DNA of 64,000 nucleotides, taken from positions 21,953-85,952 of the forward strand of contig JAKAJH010000006.1 in the NCBI GenBank assembly GCA_021813905.1. The letters run 5' to 3'. Position numbers and translations under genes: made by a program. The notes under the pieces are model-generated. The model saw only the letters and a list, made by a program, of their open reading frames with translations, made no database searches and was not told the DNA's origin. The stretch comes from Bacteroidota bacterium (lineage in GTDB: Bacteria; Bacteroidota; Ignavibacteria; UBA10030). Below, one piece after another: positions 43,189 through 52,597 of the stretch (its first letter is position 1; every line of letters begins with the position of its first letter).

Positions 43189-43261
43189 GCGCGGCGAGGC
43201 TCTCCGGAACGGATCAAGCAGGTTCATCACTCACTTTCACATTCGGTACTGACGGACAACC

Positions 43262-44287
43262 ATGGGTCTCTTTTCGCTCTTCTCTGCCGACCTTGCCATC
43301 GATCTGGGAACGGCCAACACCGTGATCTGGATGAAAGGCAAGGGGATCATCCTGAACGAACCGTCCATTGTGGCGTTCGACCGGAACACGAAGAGGATCA
43401 TTGCCATCGGCAATGAAGCGCGGGAGATGCTGGGCCGCACGCACAAAGACATCCGCACGATCCGCCCGATGAAGGACGGCGTGATTGCCGATTTCGAGAT
43501 TGCGGAAGGCATGCTGCGGGAGTTCATCAAGAAGATCAGCAACGGCTGGGTGCCGAGCCGGCGCATCATCGTGTCGGTGCCCTCCGGCATCACGGAAGTC
43601 GAGAAGCGCGCGGTGCGCGATTCAGCGGAGCATGCAGGCGCCAAGGAGGTGCATCTGCTGGCCGAGCCCATGGCGGCCGCCATCGGCGTCAACCTGGATG
43701 TGGATGCGCCCGTGGGAAACATGGTCGTCGACATCGGCGGCGGCACGACGGAGATCGCCGTCATTGCGCTCTCGGGCATCGTGAACGAAGAATCGCGCCG
43801 GGTGGCGGGGGATGAGATGAACAACGCGATTATCCAGTTCTTCAAGCGGAACCATAACATCCTCATCGGCGAACGGACGGCCGAAGCCATCAAGTGCGAG
43901 GTCGGCTCCGCGATGCCGCTGAAGGAAGAGATCACGATCCAGGTGAAAGGCCGCGATCTCGTCAACGGCGTCCCGAAGACGACGGAGGTCAGTTCGGTCG
44001 AGATCCGCGAGGCGTTGAACGAGCCGATCGCGCAGATCGTCGAAGGCGTGAAGGTGACGCTGGAGCGTACGCCCCCCGAGCTGTCGGCCGATATTCTCGA
44101 CCGCGGCATCATGCTGACCGGCGGCGGCGCGATGCTCAAGGGACTGGACGAGCGGCTGCGACTGGAAACGAATCTGCCCGTTCATGTGGCGGAGGAGCCG
44201 CTGCTCGCGGTGGTCCGGGGAACCGGCAAAGTGCTCGAGACCCTCGAGCGCTATTCGAAAGTTCTGCTGCGCAGTAAACGATATTGA
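43262..44287 (+). CDS. mreB: Rod shape-determining protein MreB
   Basis: DLAIDLGTANTVIWMKGKGIILNEPSIVA; VVDIGGGTTEIAVI. Confidence 0.97.
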   Translation: MGLFSLFSADLAIDLGTANTVIWMKGKGIILNEPSIVAFDRNTKRIIAIGNEAREMLGRTHKDIRTIRPMKDGVIADFEIAEGMLREFIKKISNGWVPSRRIIVSVPSGITEVEKRAVRDSAEHAGAKEVHLLAEPMAAAIGVNLDVDAPVGNMVVDIGGGTTEIAVIALSGIVNEESRRVAGDEMNNAIIQFFKRNHNILIGERTAEAIKCEVGSAMPLKEEITIQVKGRDLVNGVPKTTEVSSVEIREALNEPIAQIVEGVKVTLERTPPELSADILDRGIMLTGGGAMLKGLDERLRLETNLPVHVAEEPLLAVVRGTGKVLETLERYSKVLLRSKRY

Positions 44288-44439
44288 TCGAGGTGTGCGG
44301 TGCGGGTGGTGGGTGATGGTGCGGTACCCGGCGTCGGGGAGAGGGGCGGTGCAGCGGTGGCCCGTGCCCGGATGTCCGGCGTGTCTCTTCGCGTGATCTC
44401 ATCTGTTTCCTGCCGCGAGTCCTGAAATTCCCGGGAGCC

Positions 44440-45276
44440 ATGCTCCAGCGCGTCTACGATATTCTGTTCGAGTTCCGCGAATACGCCATCCTGGCGGGTC
44501 TCGTCATCCTCTCTCTCATTCTCCTGGCGCTGAACGACAATCCGCAGGTCAAGCGCGTTCGCGCCGTCACGAGCGTCGTCTTCGGCGTGGTGCAGGAACA
44601 GGTCAACTTCATCCCTTCCTATTTTGGTCTTCGTGCGGAGAATGAGCTCCTGCGTCGCATGAATGTCGACCTTGCGGATGAAGCATACCGGCTCCGCGAA
44701 GCGAAGCTGGAGAATCTGCGCCTCCACGGACTCATCGGACTGAAAGATCACGCCACGCACCGGCTCATCGCTGCCAACGTTGTCGGAAAGAATCTGACGC
44801 TCCTGCGGAATACCCTGACGCTCGACATCGGCTCTCAGGACGGCGTGGAAGAGCGGATGCCGGTGGTGACCGATGCGGGTCTGGTCGGGCTGGTGGTCGC
44901 CGTGAGCGCGCACTACGCGGTCGTGAACATTCTGTTGAACACTGACTTTCGCGCCAGCGCGAAGGTACAGCGCAGTCGGGTGGACGGCATTGTCGCCTGG
45001 GATGGAAAGTCGCTCATCCTGAAGAATGTCCCCAAGTCCCGCGACGTGAAGCCCGGCGACGTCGTGATCACGTCGGAATACAGCGATATGTTCCCGGATG
45101 ACGTGCGGATCGGCGTGGTGAGTGATGTGCGCGACCGGCCCAGCTCGATGTTCAAGTCCATCACGATTGCGCCCAGCGTCGACTTCGTCCGGCTGGAGGA
45201 GGTCTTCGTTGTTGAGTACCGTTCCGATGCGGAGCGGCAGTTGCTGGAACAGAAAGCACCCGCCGGAGTGCACTGA
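44440..45276 (+). CDS. mreC: Rod shape-determining protein MreC
   Basis: TM plus coiled coil ENELLRRMNVDLADEAYRLREAKLEN; position after mreB. Confidence 0.9.
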   Translation: MLQRVYDILFEFREYAILAGLVILSLILLALNDNPQVKRVRAVTSVVFGVVQEQVNFIPSYFGLRAENELLRRMNVDLADEAYRLREAKLENLRLHGLIGLKDHATHRLIAANVVGKNLTLLRNTLTLDIGSQDGVEERMPVVTDAGLVGLVVAVSAHYAVVNILLNTDFRASAKVQRSRVDGIVAWDGKSLILKNVPKSRDVKPGDVVITSEYSDMFPDDVRIGVVSDVRDRPSSMFKSITIAPSVDFVRLEEVFVVEYRSDAERQLLEQKAPAGVH

Positions 45277-45278
45277 CC

Positions 45279-45776
45279 ATGGAACGCGCCCTTCAATCCG
45301 CCGCCATCATCGTTGTCCTGCTGCTGGTCCAGACCACGTTCATTCCGCTCATCAGTCTCGGCGGGTTCCTTCCCGATCTGCTGATGATCTGGCTGGTCGT
45401 TGTGGCGCTCCAGCGGGGCCAGATCGAAGCGACCGTCACCGGATTCGCCGCCGGACTGCTGCAGGACCTCGTGGCCACGAAGTTCCTCGGCCTGGCGGCC
45501 CTCTCGAAAACGATCGCGGCGTTCGTGCTCGGCTACTTTTATAATGAGAATATGGTCGAGCAAACGCTCGGCTCGTACCGGTTCGTGATGCTCGTCGCGC
45601 TCGGCTCCTTTCTGCACGATCTCGTCTTCTTCCTCGTGTTCCTCCAGGGAACGGAGCAGCCGATCTTCTTCCTCTCGATTGAATTGAGCGCCGGCATGGC
45701 GCTCTACACGGCGGTCATCGCGGTGCTTCCCATGTTTGCCTTTTCGCGGCGGTACAACACGTCATGGGCCCGGTGA
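45279..45776 (+). CDS. mreD: Rod shape-determining protein MreD
   Basis: Small multi-TM protein between mreC and PBP2, QDLVATKFLGLAALSKTIAAF. Confidence 0.85.
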   Translation: MERALQSAAIIVVLLLVQTTFIPLISLGGFLPDLLMIWLVVVALQRGQIEATVTGFAAGLLQDLVATKFLGLAALSKTIAAFVLGYFYNENMVEQTLGSYRFVMLVALGSFLHDLVFFLVFLQGTEQPIFFLSIELSAGMALYTAVIAVLPMFAFSRRYNTSWAR

Positions 45777-47587
45777 TCGACAGCGGTGAATTCGGATCCC
45801 GCCGGCGGCAAGGTGTGCTGCGCCTGGTGACGCTGATCGTCTTCAGCGTACTCTTTGTCCGCTTGTATCAGCTTCAGCTCATCTCGCACAGCGAGTTCGG
45901 CAGGAAGTCCGAGGAGAACAGCGTCCGGACGATCGTGACCGAACCGGTGCGCGGCTACATGTACGATCGTACCGGCAAACTGATCGTCGATGTCGGTCCG
46001 TCGTTTGCGATTACAGCCACGCCGGCATCGTTCGACTCCGCGGCCGCCCGCGAGCTCGCGACACTGCTGGACCTCGATCCGGCGGTGGTCATCGACCGCG
46101 TCAACAAGGGGCGTCAGTATTCCCGCTTCTCGCCGGTGCGCATCAAGCGGGATGTCGATTTCCAGACTCTGTCCGCGGTCGAGGAAAATCTGTACGCACT
46201 CCCGGGCGTCGGCTACGACGTCGAGTCGAAGCGGCTGTACGACTATCCCATCCGCGCGGCGCATCTGCTCGGCTACTGCAAGGAAATCACCGATGCGCAG
46301 CTGGCAAAAGGGGGGGACGCGTACCGGCCGGGAGATCTCGTGGGCGCGACGGGACTCGAGGCAAGTTACGAGACCTTCTTGCGGGGGGAAAAGGGATTCG
46401 AATACATCGCCGTGAATTCGCGGGGACAGCAGATCGGGCCGCTCGAGCATGGACAGCGCGATGTGCCGTCCCAAAGCGGCTTCGATCTCGTGCTCAGCCT
46501 TGACGCCGGTCTGCAGGCATACGCGGAATCCCTGATGACCGACTATCGAGGCGCGCTCGTCGCCATGGATCCGAACACGGGCGGCGTACTGGCGATGGTG
46601 AGCAAGCCGGACTTCGATCCATCCATCTTCAGCGGTGTCACACCCGCCAACGACTGGAATCGTCTGAACACGGACGAGGCCAAGCCGCTGTTCAACCGCG
46701 CCACGATGACGCGCTATCCGCCGGGATCGACATTTAAGATGCTGGTTGCAGCAGCGGCTCTGGAAGAAGGGATCGTCGACGAGCAGTACCGGATCACGTG
46801 TACCGGCGGATTCCGCTTCGGCCGCCGGCTGTTCAAGGATCTGCACGTCCACGGGTCGGTGAACGTTGTGCAAGCGATCGAGAAGTCGTGCAATGTCTTC
46901 TTTTACCAGCTCGTGCTCAAGGTCGGACTCGACAAGCTCAACGAGTACGGCCGGCGCTTCGGCTTCGGCAAGACTACCGGATTCGACATCGCGGAGGAGA
47001 CCGCCGGGTTGTTACCGTCCGCGGCGTACTATGATCGCGTATACGGAAAGAACAAATGGACGCTGGGTAACGTGGTGAGCCTGGGAGTGGGACAGGGAGA
47101 GATCGGCGTTTCGCCGCTGCAGATGGCCCGCTACGCGGCGGCGCTGGCGAACGGAGGTACGCTGCTCCATCCGCATGCGGTCGAACGGATCTATGATCGT
47201 CGGACGGGCCGCTCCAGCGACGTTGATCCGCGGCCGGTCTCGCTGGGCCTGAAGCCCGAGACGATCCGCATCCTCCGGGAGGGTATGCGGGAGGTCGTGC
47301 AGGAGCCGGGAGGAACGGGAGGACTCGCGCGGATTCCGGGGATCGAATCGGCCGGAAAGACCGGCACGGCGGAGAATCCGCACGGCGCGGACCATGCGTG
47401 GTATATCGGATTTGCGCCGTTCGACAATCCGCGAATCGCGATCGCAGTGCTGCTGGAGAACTCCGGGTTCGGTGGTGCCAAGGCCGCGCCGATCGCCGGC
47501 AAACTGATGCAACGCTACCTGATGGGTGAAGCGAAGCCGGACAGCACGCGCGCGTACGCCGCGGCCTCCGAGAATCTGCTCCACTGA
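45764..47587 (+). CDS. mrdA: Penicillin-binding protein 2
   Basis: PPGSTFKM, SCNVFFYQL, GKTGTAENP transpeptidase motifs. Confidence 0.95.
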   Translation: MGPVIDSGEFGSRRRQGVLRLVTLIVFSVLFVRLYQLQLISHSEFGRKSEENSVRTIVTEPVRGYMYDRTGKLIVDVGPSFAITATPASFDSAAARELATLLDLDPAVVIDRVNKGRQYSRFSPVRIKRDVDFQTLSAVEENLYALPGVGYDVESKRLYDYPIRAAHLLGYCKEITDAQLAKGGDAYRPGDLVGATGLEASYETFLRGEKGFEYIAVNSRGQQIGPLEHGQRDVPSQSGFDLVLSLDAGLQAYAESLMTDYRGALVAMDPNTGGVLAMVSKPDFDPSIFSGVTPANDWNRLNTDEAKPLFNRATMTRYPPGSTFKMLVAAAALEEGIVDEQYRITCTGGFRFGRRLFKDLHVHGSVNVVQAIEKSCNVFFYQLVLKVGLDKLNEYGRRFGFGKTTGFDIAEETAGLLPSAAYYDRVYGKNKWTLGNVVSLGVGQGEIGVSPLQMARYAAALANGGTLLHPHAVERIYDRRTGRSSDVDPRPVSLGLKPETIRILREGMREVVQEPGGTGGLARIPGIESAGKTGTAENPHGADHAWYIGFAPFDNPRIAIAVLLENSGFGGAKAAPIAGKLMQRYLMGEAKPDSTRAYAAASENLLH

Positions 47588-47603
47588 CGATTGCCGCCGC
47601 GCC

Positions 47604-48821
47604 ATGAATCAGTACTTCAAAGAATACTTTGACGTCAAGACCTTGCTGATCTGCCTGGCGCTGGTCGGCATGGGTCTGCTCTCGATCTACAGCGCGACGT
47701 TCGACATCAATAATGCCGCGAACTTCCATCGGCAGGCGGTATGGGCGGGGATCGGCTTCCTGGGCATGATCGTGGTGATGCTGCTGCCCATCCGCACGCT
47801 CCAGCGGCTGGCGTTCGTGATCTACGGCGTCGTCCTCTTTGTCCTTCTGGTGGTGCTGGTGGTCGGAAGCACGATCAAGGGAACGAAGAGCTGGTTCGGC
47901 GTCGGCGGTCTCGGCGGACAGCCGTCCGAGTTCGCCAAGGTGGCGACGGTGCTCGCGGCAGCCGCGTATCTGTCGCGGACGGAAGTGTCCATCACCCGAC
48001 TGAAGGATCTGATCGTCACGCTTGTGATCTTCGGTGTGCCGATGGTGCTCATTCTCGCGCAGCCCGACCTGGGAACGACCATCGTCTTCTTCGCGGCGCT
48101 GATGCCGGTGCTGTTCTGGGCCGGCGCGTCGAATTTCATACTGATCGCGATCCTTGTGCCGATCCTGGTGGCATTCGGCGCGCTGTTCGGGACGGCGGCG
48201 TTCCTGATCGCTGCGGCCATCGGGGCGGGGACGCTGTACTACTTCCGGGAGAACCGTTTCGCCGTCGCAGTGGCCTTCGGCATTGCGCTGGCGGTCGGCC
48301 TCTCGGCGCAGCTTGTCTACGAGCGGTTGCCGGCGTATCAGCAGAAGCGCATAGCCACCTTCCTCAATCCGGAAGCGGACCCGCTCGGCGCCGGGTACAA
48401 CGTCGTGCAATCGAAGATTGCCATCGGCTCCGGCGGATTGACGGGAAAGGGATATCTGCACGGGACGCAGACGCAGCTGAACTACATCCCGGAGCAGTGG
48501 ACCGACTTCATCTTCTGCGTGCCGGGAGAAGAGTTCGGATTCGTCGGTGCGGCATTTGTTCTGGGGCTTTTTGCGGCGCTGATCTTTCACGGGATCAGCA
48601 TCGCCGGCCTGTCCAAGAACAGGTTCGGCAGTATCGGTGCCATCGGCATCACGGCGGTGCTCGCGACGCATGTGGCCGTAAACGTCGGCATGGCCATGGG
48701 GCTGATGCCGGTCATCGGCATCCCGTTGCCGTTCCTGAGTTACGGCGGCTCGGCGCTTGTGGCGAACTTCCTGATGGCCGGCCTGCTGATGAACTTCTAC
48801 GCGAACCGCAAGGAACATTGA
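47604..48821 (+). CDS. mrdB: Rod shape-determining protein RodA
   Basis: SEDS family, KRIATFLNPEADPLGAGYNVVQSKIAIGSGG...EQWTDFIFCVPGEEFGF. Confidence 0.95.
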   Translation: MNQYFKEYFDVKTLLICLALVGMGLLSIYSATFDINNAANFHRQAVWAGIGFLGMIVVMLLPIRTLQRLAFVIYGVVLFVLLVVLVVGSTIKGTKSWFGVGGLGGQPSEFAKVATVLAAAAYLSRTEVSITRLKDLIVTLVIFGVPMVLILAQPDLGTTIVFFAALMPVLFWAGASNFILIAILVPILVAFGALFGTAAFLIAAAIGAGTLYYFRENRFAVAVAFGIALAVGLSAQLVYERLPAYQQKRIATFLNPEADPLGAGYNVVQSKIAIGSGGLTGKGYLHGTQTQLNYIPEQWTDFIFCVPGEEFGFVGAAFVLGLFAALIFHGISIAGLSKNRFGSIGAIGITAVLATHVAVNVGMAMGLMPVIGIPLPFLSYGGSALVANFLMAGLLMNFYANRKEH

Positions 48822-48846
48822 TTTCGCGGCTCGGATGCGCCGCAAG

Positions 48847-48870
48847 CCGCCGAACATTCCCGGCGGTTTT
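48847..48870 (+). terminator. Rho-independent terminator after rodA
   Basis: ccgccgaacattcccggcggtttt. Confidence 0.75.
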
Positions 48871-48905
48871 GCGTAGTACTCTGCAGAATCCACTCCGGGA
48901 ATTCC

Positions 48906-50018
48906 ATGGAACCATCCTCCTCACAACGCTCCTCCGGTCCGCGGCTGCGTGATGTGCTCCGCGACGATCTTCACCAGGGTGACTATCTCTCCACGCTTCG
49001 CCGGGACCTGAAGGATATCGAGGCGTACTATCTGAGCGATGCCCAGAAAGAGCGTCTCGCTGCGTTGGGCAAACGGCACCGCGTCAAGCGATGGATCTGG
49101 ACGGCTTGGTGGGTGCTCAAGGAGATGGTCGTTCGGCTCTCGCCCGTCCGGCGTCTGCTGGTGGTAGCGGCCGTCGTGCTGATCTTCCTGTCGGAGTCGG
49201 ACTCAAGCGGCGGCGGAGCTGACGGTCGGGTGATCCTTGCGCTCCTCATTCTGCTGTTCGTGATTATTCTGGAGGTGAAGGACAAGCTGCTGATGCGCGA
49301 CGAGCTGGAAGCCGGACGGAAGGTGCAGCGTGCGCTGATGCCCGAAGCGACGCCCGCGGTGTACGGGTGGGATGTATGGCTGTCGTCGCGTCCCGCGAAC
49401 GAGGTCGGAGGAGATCTGGTCGACATCCTGCGCATCAGTCAGGATCGCGTGGCCGTTTCCATCGCCGATATCGCGGGAAAGGGTCTGCAGGCGGCGCTGC
49501 TGATGGTTAAGCTGCAGGCGAGCATCCGCGCCCTGGCGTCCGAAGATACGTCGATCAGCGACCTGGTGGCGCACATCAATGAGATCTTCCGCCGCGACAG
49601 CCCCGTGTCGATGTTCGCCTCGCTGCTGACCCTGGAGGTCCGTCCCGGATCGGGCGGACTCCGGTTTGTCAACGCCGGGCATCTGCCGCCGTACCATTTG
49701 AAGGAAAGCGGGATCGACGAACTGGCAAAGGGTGAACCGGCGCTCGGTCTGGCGAAAGGGACGCACTACACGGAGCATGTGCTCGAACTGCAACCCGGCG
49801 AAGTCTTTGTGGCGATTTCGGACGGCGTCGTTGAAGCGCGTCGGGAGAACGGCGAATTCTACGGCGCGGAGCGGTTCAGGCAGCTTCTGACGTCGCTCCG
49901 CCGGTTGAGCGCTCAGCAGATGGCGCAGGAAATCATCGGCGAGATCGATCGCTTCGTCGGCAGCACGGCGTCGGGCGACGATCTGTCATTGGTGATTTTG
50001 AAGAGGGTGGAATCATGA
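48906..50018 (+). CDS. PP2C-type SpoIIE/RsbU family phosphatase
   Basis: ELEAGRKVQRALMPEATP, SRPANEVGGDLVDIL, IADIAGKGLQAALLM, SDGVVEARRENGEFYG. Confidence 0.92.
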   Translation: MEPSSSQRSSGPRLRDVLRDDLHQGDYLSTLRRDLKDIEAYYLSDAQKERLAALGKRHRVKRWIWTAWWVLKEMVVRLSPVRRLLVVAAVVLIFLSESDSSGGGADGRVILALLILLFVIILEVKDKLLMRDELEAGRKVQRALMPEATPAVYGWDVWLSSRPANEVGGDLVDILRISQDRVAVSIADIAGKGLQAALLMVKLQASIRALASEDTSISDLVAHINEIFRRDSPVSMFASLLTLEVRPGSGGLRFVNAGHLPPYHLKESGIDELAKGEPALGLAKGTHYTEHVLELQPGEVFVAISDGVVEARRENGEFYGAERFRQLLTSLRRLSAQQMAQEIIGEIDRFVGSTASGDDLSLVILKRVES

Positions 50019-50029
50019 GAAGTTAAAAT

Positions 50030-50058
50030 GAAAAGGGAAAAGGGAAAGAAGGAAGGGC
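50030..50058 (+). repeat. Degenerate 7-bp period purine array (AAAAGGG-like)
   Basis: gaaaaggg aaaaggg aaagaagg aaggg starting about 12 nt after the SpoIIE-like stop codon. Confidence 0.6.
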
Positions 50059-50137
50059 ATGTTCCATGGGCTGATGTCGAGCCGCTGCAACCGCGGATCA
50101 TCGCGTAGCTCAGCTCTCTTCCGATCCTCTCCCGTAC

Positions 50138-50185
50138 ACGTTCCCACGTACACACATACCCGCGTGCTTTCGTACCCTCACCCAC
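50138..50185 (-). repeat. Degenerate 8-bp period tandem array (6 units)
   Basis: + strand: acgttccc acgtacac acataccc gcgtgctt tcgtaccc tcacccac; ends 6 nt from the stop codon of minus ORF 50192..50302. Confidence 0.75.
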
Positions 50186-50191
50186 CCACAG

Positions 50192-50302
50192 TTACACCTG
50201 CCCCGTCTTAGCCGGTTTTTCTCCCCGCACGCGTGACCGGATCAGAAACACCACGACGCCTGCCGCGATCACTCCGGTGCCAGCGACGATCCGCAAAACC
50301 AT
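50192..50302 (-). other. Possible 36-aa membrane ORF MVLRIVAGTGVIAAGVVVFLIRSRVRGEKPAKTGQV
   Basis: Minus-strand reading of the junction with the IS256 relic; one TM helix with positive C-terminal flank. Confidence 0.4.
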
Positions 50303-50498
50303 CTATGCCGCCAATGCCATCGAGAGTCTCAATGGTCGGGTGCGCAAAGCTGTGCTGGTGCGCGGACACTTTCCCAACGGCCGAACAGCCGGGAAGCTCC
50401 TTCGGTTCGTCTTGCCCAACGCATCCCAAAAATGGAATCCGCCGATCTGCTGGCGAGAAGCCAAGACTCATCTCACGATCATGTTCAAAGAACGACTC
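50289..50498 (+). pseudogene. IS256-family (Mutator-type) transposase C-terminal relic
   Basis: IRKTIYAANAIESLNGRVRKAVLVRGHFPNGRTAGKLLRFVLPNASQKWNPPICWREAKTHLTIMFKERL matches the conserved C-terminal block NAIESLN..RK...RG.FP. Confidence 0.85.
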
Positions 50499-50807
50499 GT
50501 CGGACTCAACCAAGCTACCATGCGCTCACGCACAATATATCTGATCGCCCCGTCACAGTCACGACCGAGGCGTCGCAAGTTCTTTGAGATCGAGTCGTTA
50601 GCGCGTTTTGTGCCTGCCCGCCATTCCGACTCCGCCGGCGGTATGAGCCGAACCGCCAAATGCTTCCGCCTCCTCACAGGCTCCTCGACCATACGATCGA
50701 TCAGAACCGATTGAACCTGTCGCCTCGTTCATCGGGCAGCGGTGATCGTCAATTGCCTGTTTCCCCAGTTCCATCTTCCCCCATTTTTCTCTATACTCCC
50801 CTTCACT

Positions 50808-51830
50808 ATGGAACCCTCTTCGACCGTCTTCGTCACCGGATCCACCGGATTCATCGGCACAAAACTCGTCAATGAGCTTGTTCGCCAGGGACATTCCGTC
50901 CGGGCGCTCACGCGGGCCGCGAGCAACCGCTCGGGACTCGAGCACGAGCGCATTACCTTCGTCCAGGGAGACATCATGGACAAGGCGTCGCTGGTGCGGG
51001 GCATGGAAGGCTGCCGGCATGTCTTCCACCTGGCCGCCTACGCCAAGAACTGGGCGAAAGACCGTACGATCTTCTTCGACCAGAATATCCAGGGGATGCG
51101 GAACGTCTTCGAGGCCGCGAAGCAGAACAGCGTGGAGCGCCTCGTCCTGACGTCCACGATCGTCACCTTCGGACCGACGCGCCCCGGCGCCGTGGGGGAT
51201 GAGACGATGCCCCGCATCACGCCGAAGTATTATACCGAATACGAAGAGAGCAAAGCCATCGCCGAGCAGGAGGCTATGCGCCGCGCGGCCGACGGATTCC
51301 CCGTCGTCATCGTCAACCCCACCCGCGTCTATGGTCCCGGAAAACTCACCGAGGGCAACTCCGTGAGCCTGATGATCGATCAGTACGACCGGGGCAAGGT
51401 GCCGGTGCTGCTCAACGGCGGCGTGAATGTCGGCAACTACGTGCTCGTGGACGACCTGGTGCAGGGACACATCCTGGCAATGCACAAGGGGCGGATCGGC
51501 GAGCGCTACATCATCGGCGGCGAGAACATTTCGCTGAAAGGATTCTACCGGCTGGTGGACGAGGTGAGCAGGAAGAAGCATTTCCAGATGTCGCTCCCGC
51601 CGGGACTGGCGATGACGTACAGCGGCGTGCTGAAGTTCGTCGCCGATACGTTCGGCATCTATCCGCAAATCACGCCGGGCTGGGTCGAAACGTTCCTGCA
51701 GGACTGGGCCTACACGTGCGCCAAGGCGGAGCAGGAGCTGGGCTACCGGATCACGCCGCTGAAGGATGGCGTCCGGATGACGTACGAGTGGATCCTCGCA
51801 GAACGCACACGAGCGAAGAGGAAGGGATGA
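50808..51830 (+). CDS. NAD-dependent epimerase/dehydratase (SDR)
   Basis: VFVTGSTGFIGTKLVNEL; HVFHLAAYAKNW; YxxxK in YTEYEESKAIAE; start 50808. Confidence 0.92.
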   Translation: MEPSSTVFVTGSTGFIGTKLVNELVRQGHSVRALTRAASNRSGLEHERITFVQGDIMDKASLVRGMEGCRHVFHLAAYAKNWAKDRTIFFDQNIQGMRNVFEAAKQNSVERLVLTSTIVTFGPTRPGAVGDETMPRITPKYYTEYEESKAIAEQEAMRRAADGFPVVIVNPTRVYGPGKLTEGNSVSLMIDQYDRGKVPVLLNGGVNVGNYVLVDDLVQGHILAMHKGRIGERYIIGGENISLKGFYRLVDEVSRKKHFQMSLPPGLAMTYSGVLKFVADTFGIYPQITPGWVETFLQDWAYTCAKAEQELGYRITPLKDGVRMTYEWILAERTRAKRKG

Positions 51831-52543
51831 ACCGACTCAGCACGGGCATGTTCTCCGGACTTCTGTCCGGTCCTCAGCGCAAGGCGACGCTCATTCTGCT
51901 CTGGGCGCCGGTGGTCATGATCGTGTGGAAGTACTACGGCACGCGGCCGTTCTATCTGACGCATCTCGCGTCGACGTTCGGCTCCGGCGATCCCGCGCAG
52001 GCGGCGGAGCTGTACACGTTCGGCTCGGCGTTCCTGCTTCTCGGCGTCGTGTCGCTGCTGGCCATCCGATTCATCTTCAAAGAGCCGCTCGCGAATTACG
52101 GCATCGGGCTGGGGGACTGGAAGTTCACGCTGAAGGCGATCCTGGTGGTGGCGCCGGTCTTCGCGCTGCTGTCGTTCCCGTCGTCGAAGGATCCGCAGTT
52201 CCTCGCCGAATATCCGATCTTCAAGGGCGCCGCGGTGTCCGCGGGAGCGTTCGCGTGGCATGCGCTGGCGTATCTCTTCTTTTATGCGGGATGGGAGATC
52301 TTCTTCCGCGGGTTCATGCAGTTCGGTTTGCGGGACGCCCTGGGAGACTGGAACGCGATCTTTGTCCAGACGGCGCTCTCGTGCGTCATCCACATCGGCA
52401 AGCCGGACGGGGAGATCTTCAGCTCCATCCTCGGCGGACTGCTGTGGGGCATTCTGGCCTTCCGCAGCCGCTCGCTCATTTCCACCATCGCCACGCACTG
52501 GGTGCTGGGGGTCTCACTGGATCTGTATATCTGTTTCTTCTGA
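51827..52543 (+). CDS. CPBP family intramembrane metalloprotease-like protein
   Basis: Multi-TM; WEIFFRGFMQFGLRDALGDWNAIFVQTALSCVIHIGKPDGEIFSSILGGLLWGILAFRS. Confidence 0.8.
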   Translation: MNRLSTGMFSGLLSGPQRKATLILLWAPVVMIVWKYYGTRPFYLTHLASTFGSGDPAQAAELYTFGSAFLLLGVVSLLAIRFIFKEPLANYGIGLGDWKFTLKAILVVAPVFALLSFPSSKDPQFLAEYPIFKGAAVSAGAFAWHALAYLFFYAGWEIFFRGFMQFGLRDALGDWNAIFVQTALSCVIHIGKPDGEIFSSILGGLLWGILAFRSRSLISTIATHWVLGVSLDLYICFF

Positions 52544-52556
52544 GGGACTGTGGGGA

Positions 52557-52584
52557 ATTGACAATTGGCAATGGGCAATTAACT
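52557..52584 (+). repeat. 7-bp period tandem array AATTGAC AATTGGC AATGGGC AATTAAC
   Basis: Four direct heptads starting about 13 nt after the CPBP stop codon. Confidence 0.85.
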
Positions 52585-52597
52585 ATCTATCTCCCGT

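Noticed and set aside
46974-48893. 639-aa minus-strand ORF antisense to mrdA/mrdB
   Set aside because: Shadow ORF; PBP2 and RodA motifs are intact on the plus strand.
48906-50018. SpoIIE-like phosphatase and STAS protein (24997..25326) as one partner-switch operon
   Set aside because: They are about 24 kb apart on opposite strands; functional pairing is possible but not supported by the sequence.
50277-50714. ORF 50277..50714 as an intact transposase gene
   Set aside because: Only the C-terminal about 70 residues match IS256-type proteins; catalytic N-terminal region absent, tail non-conserved.
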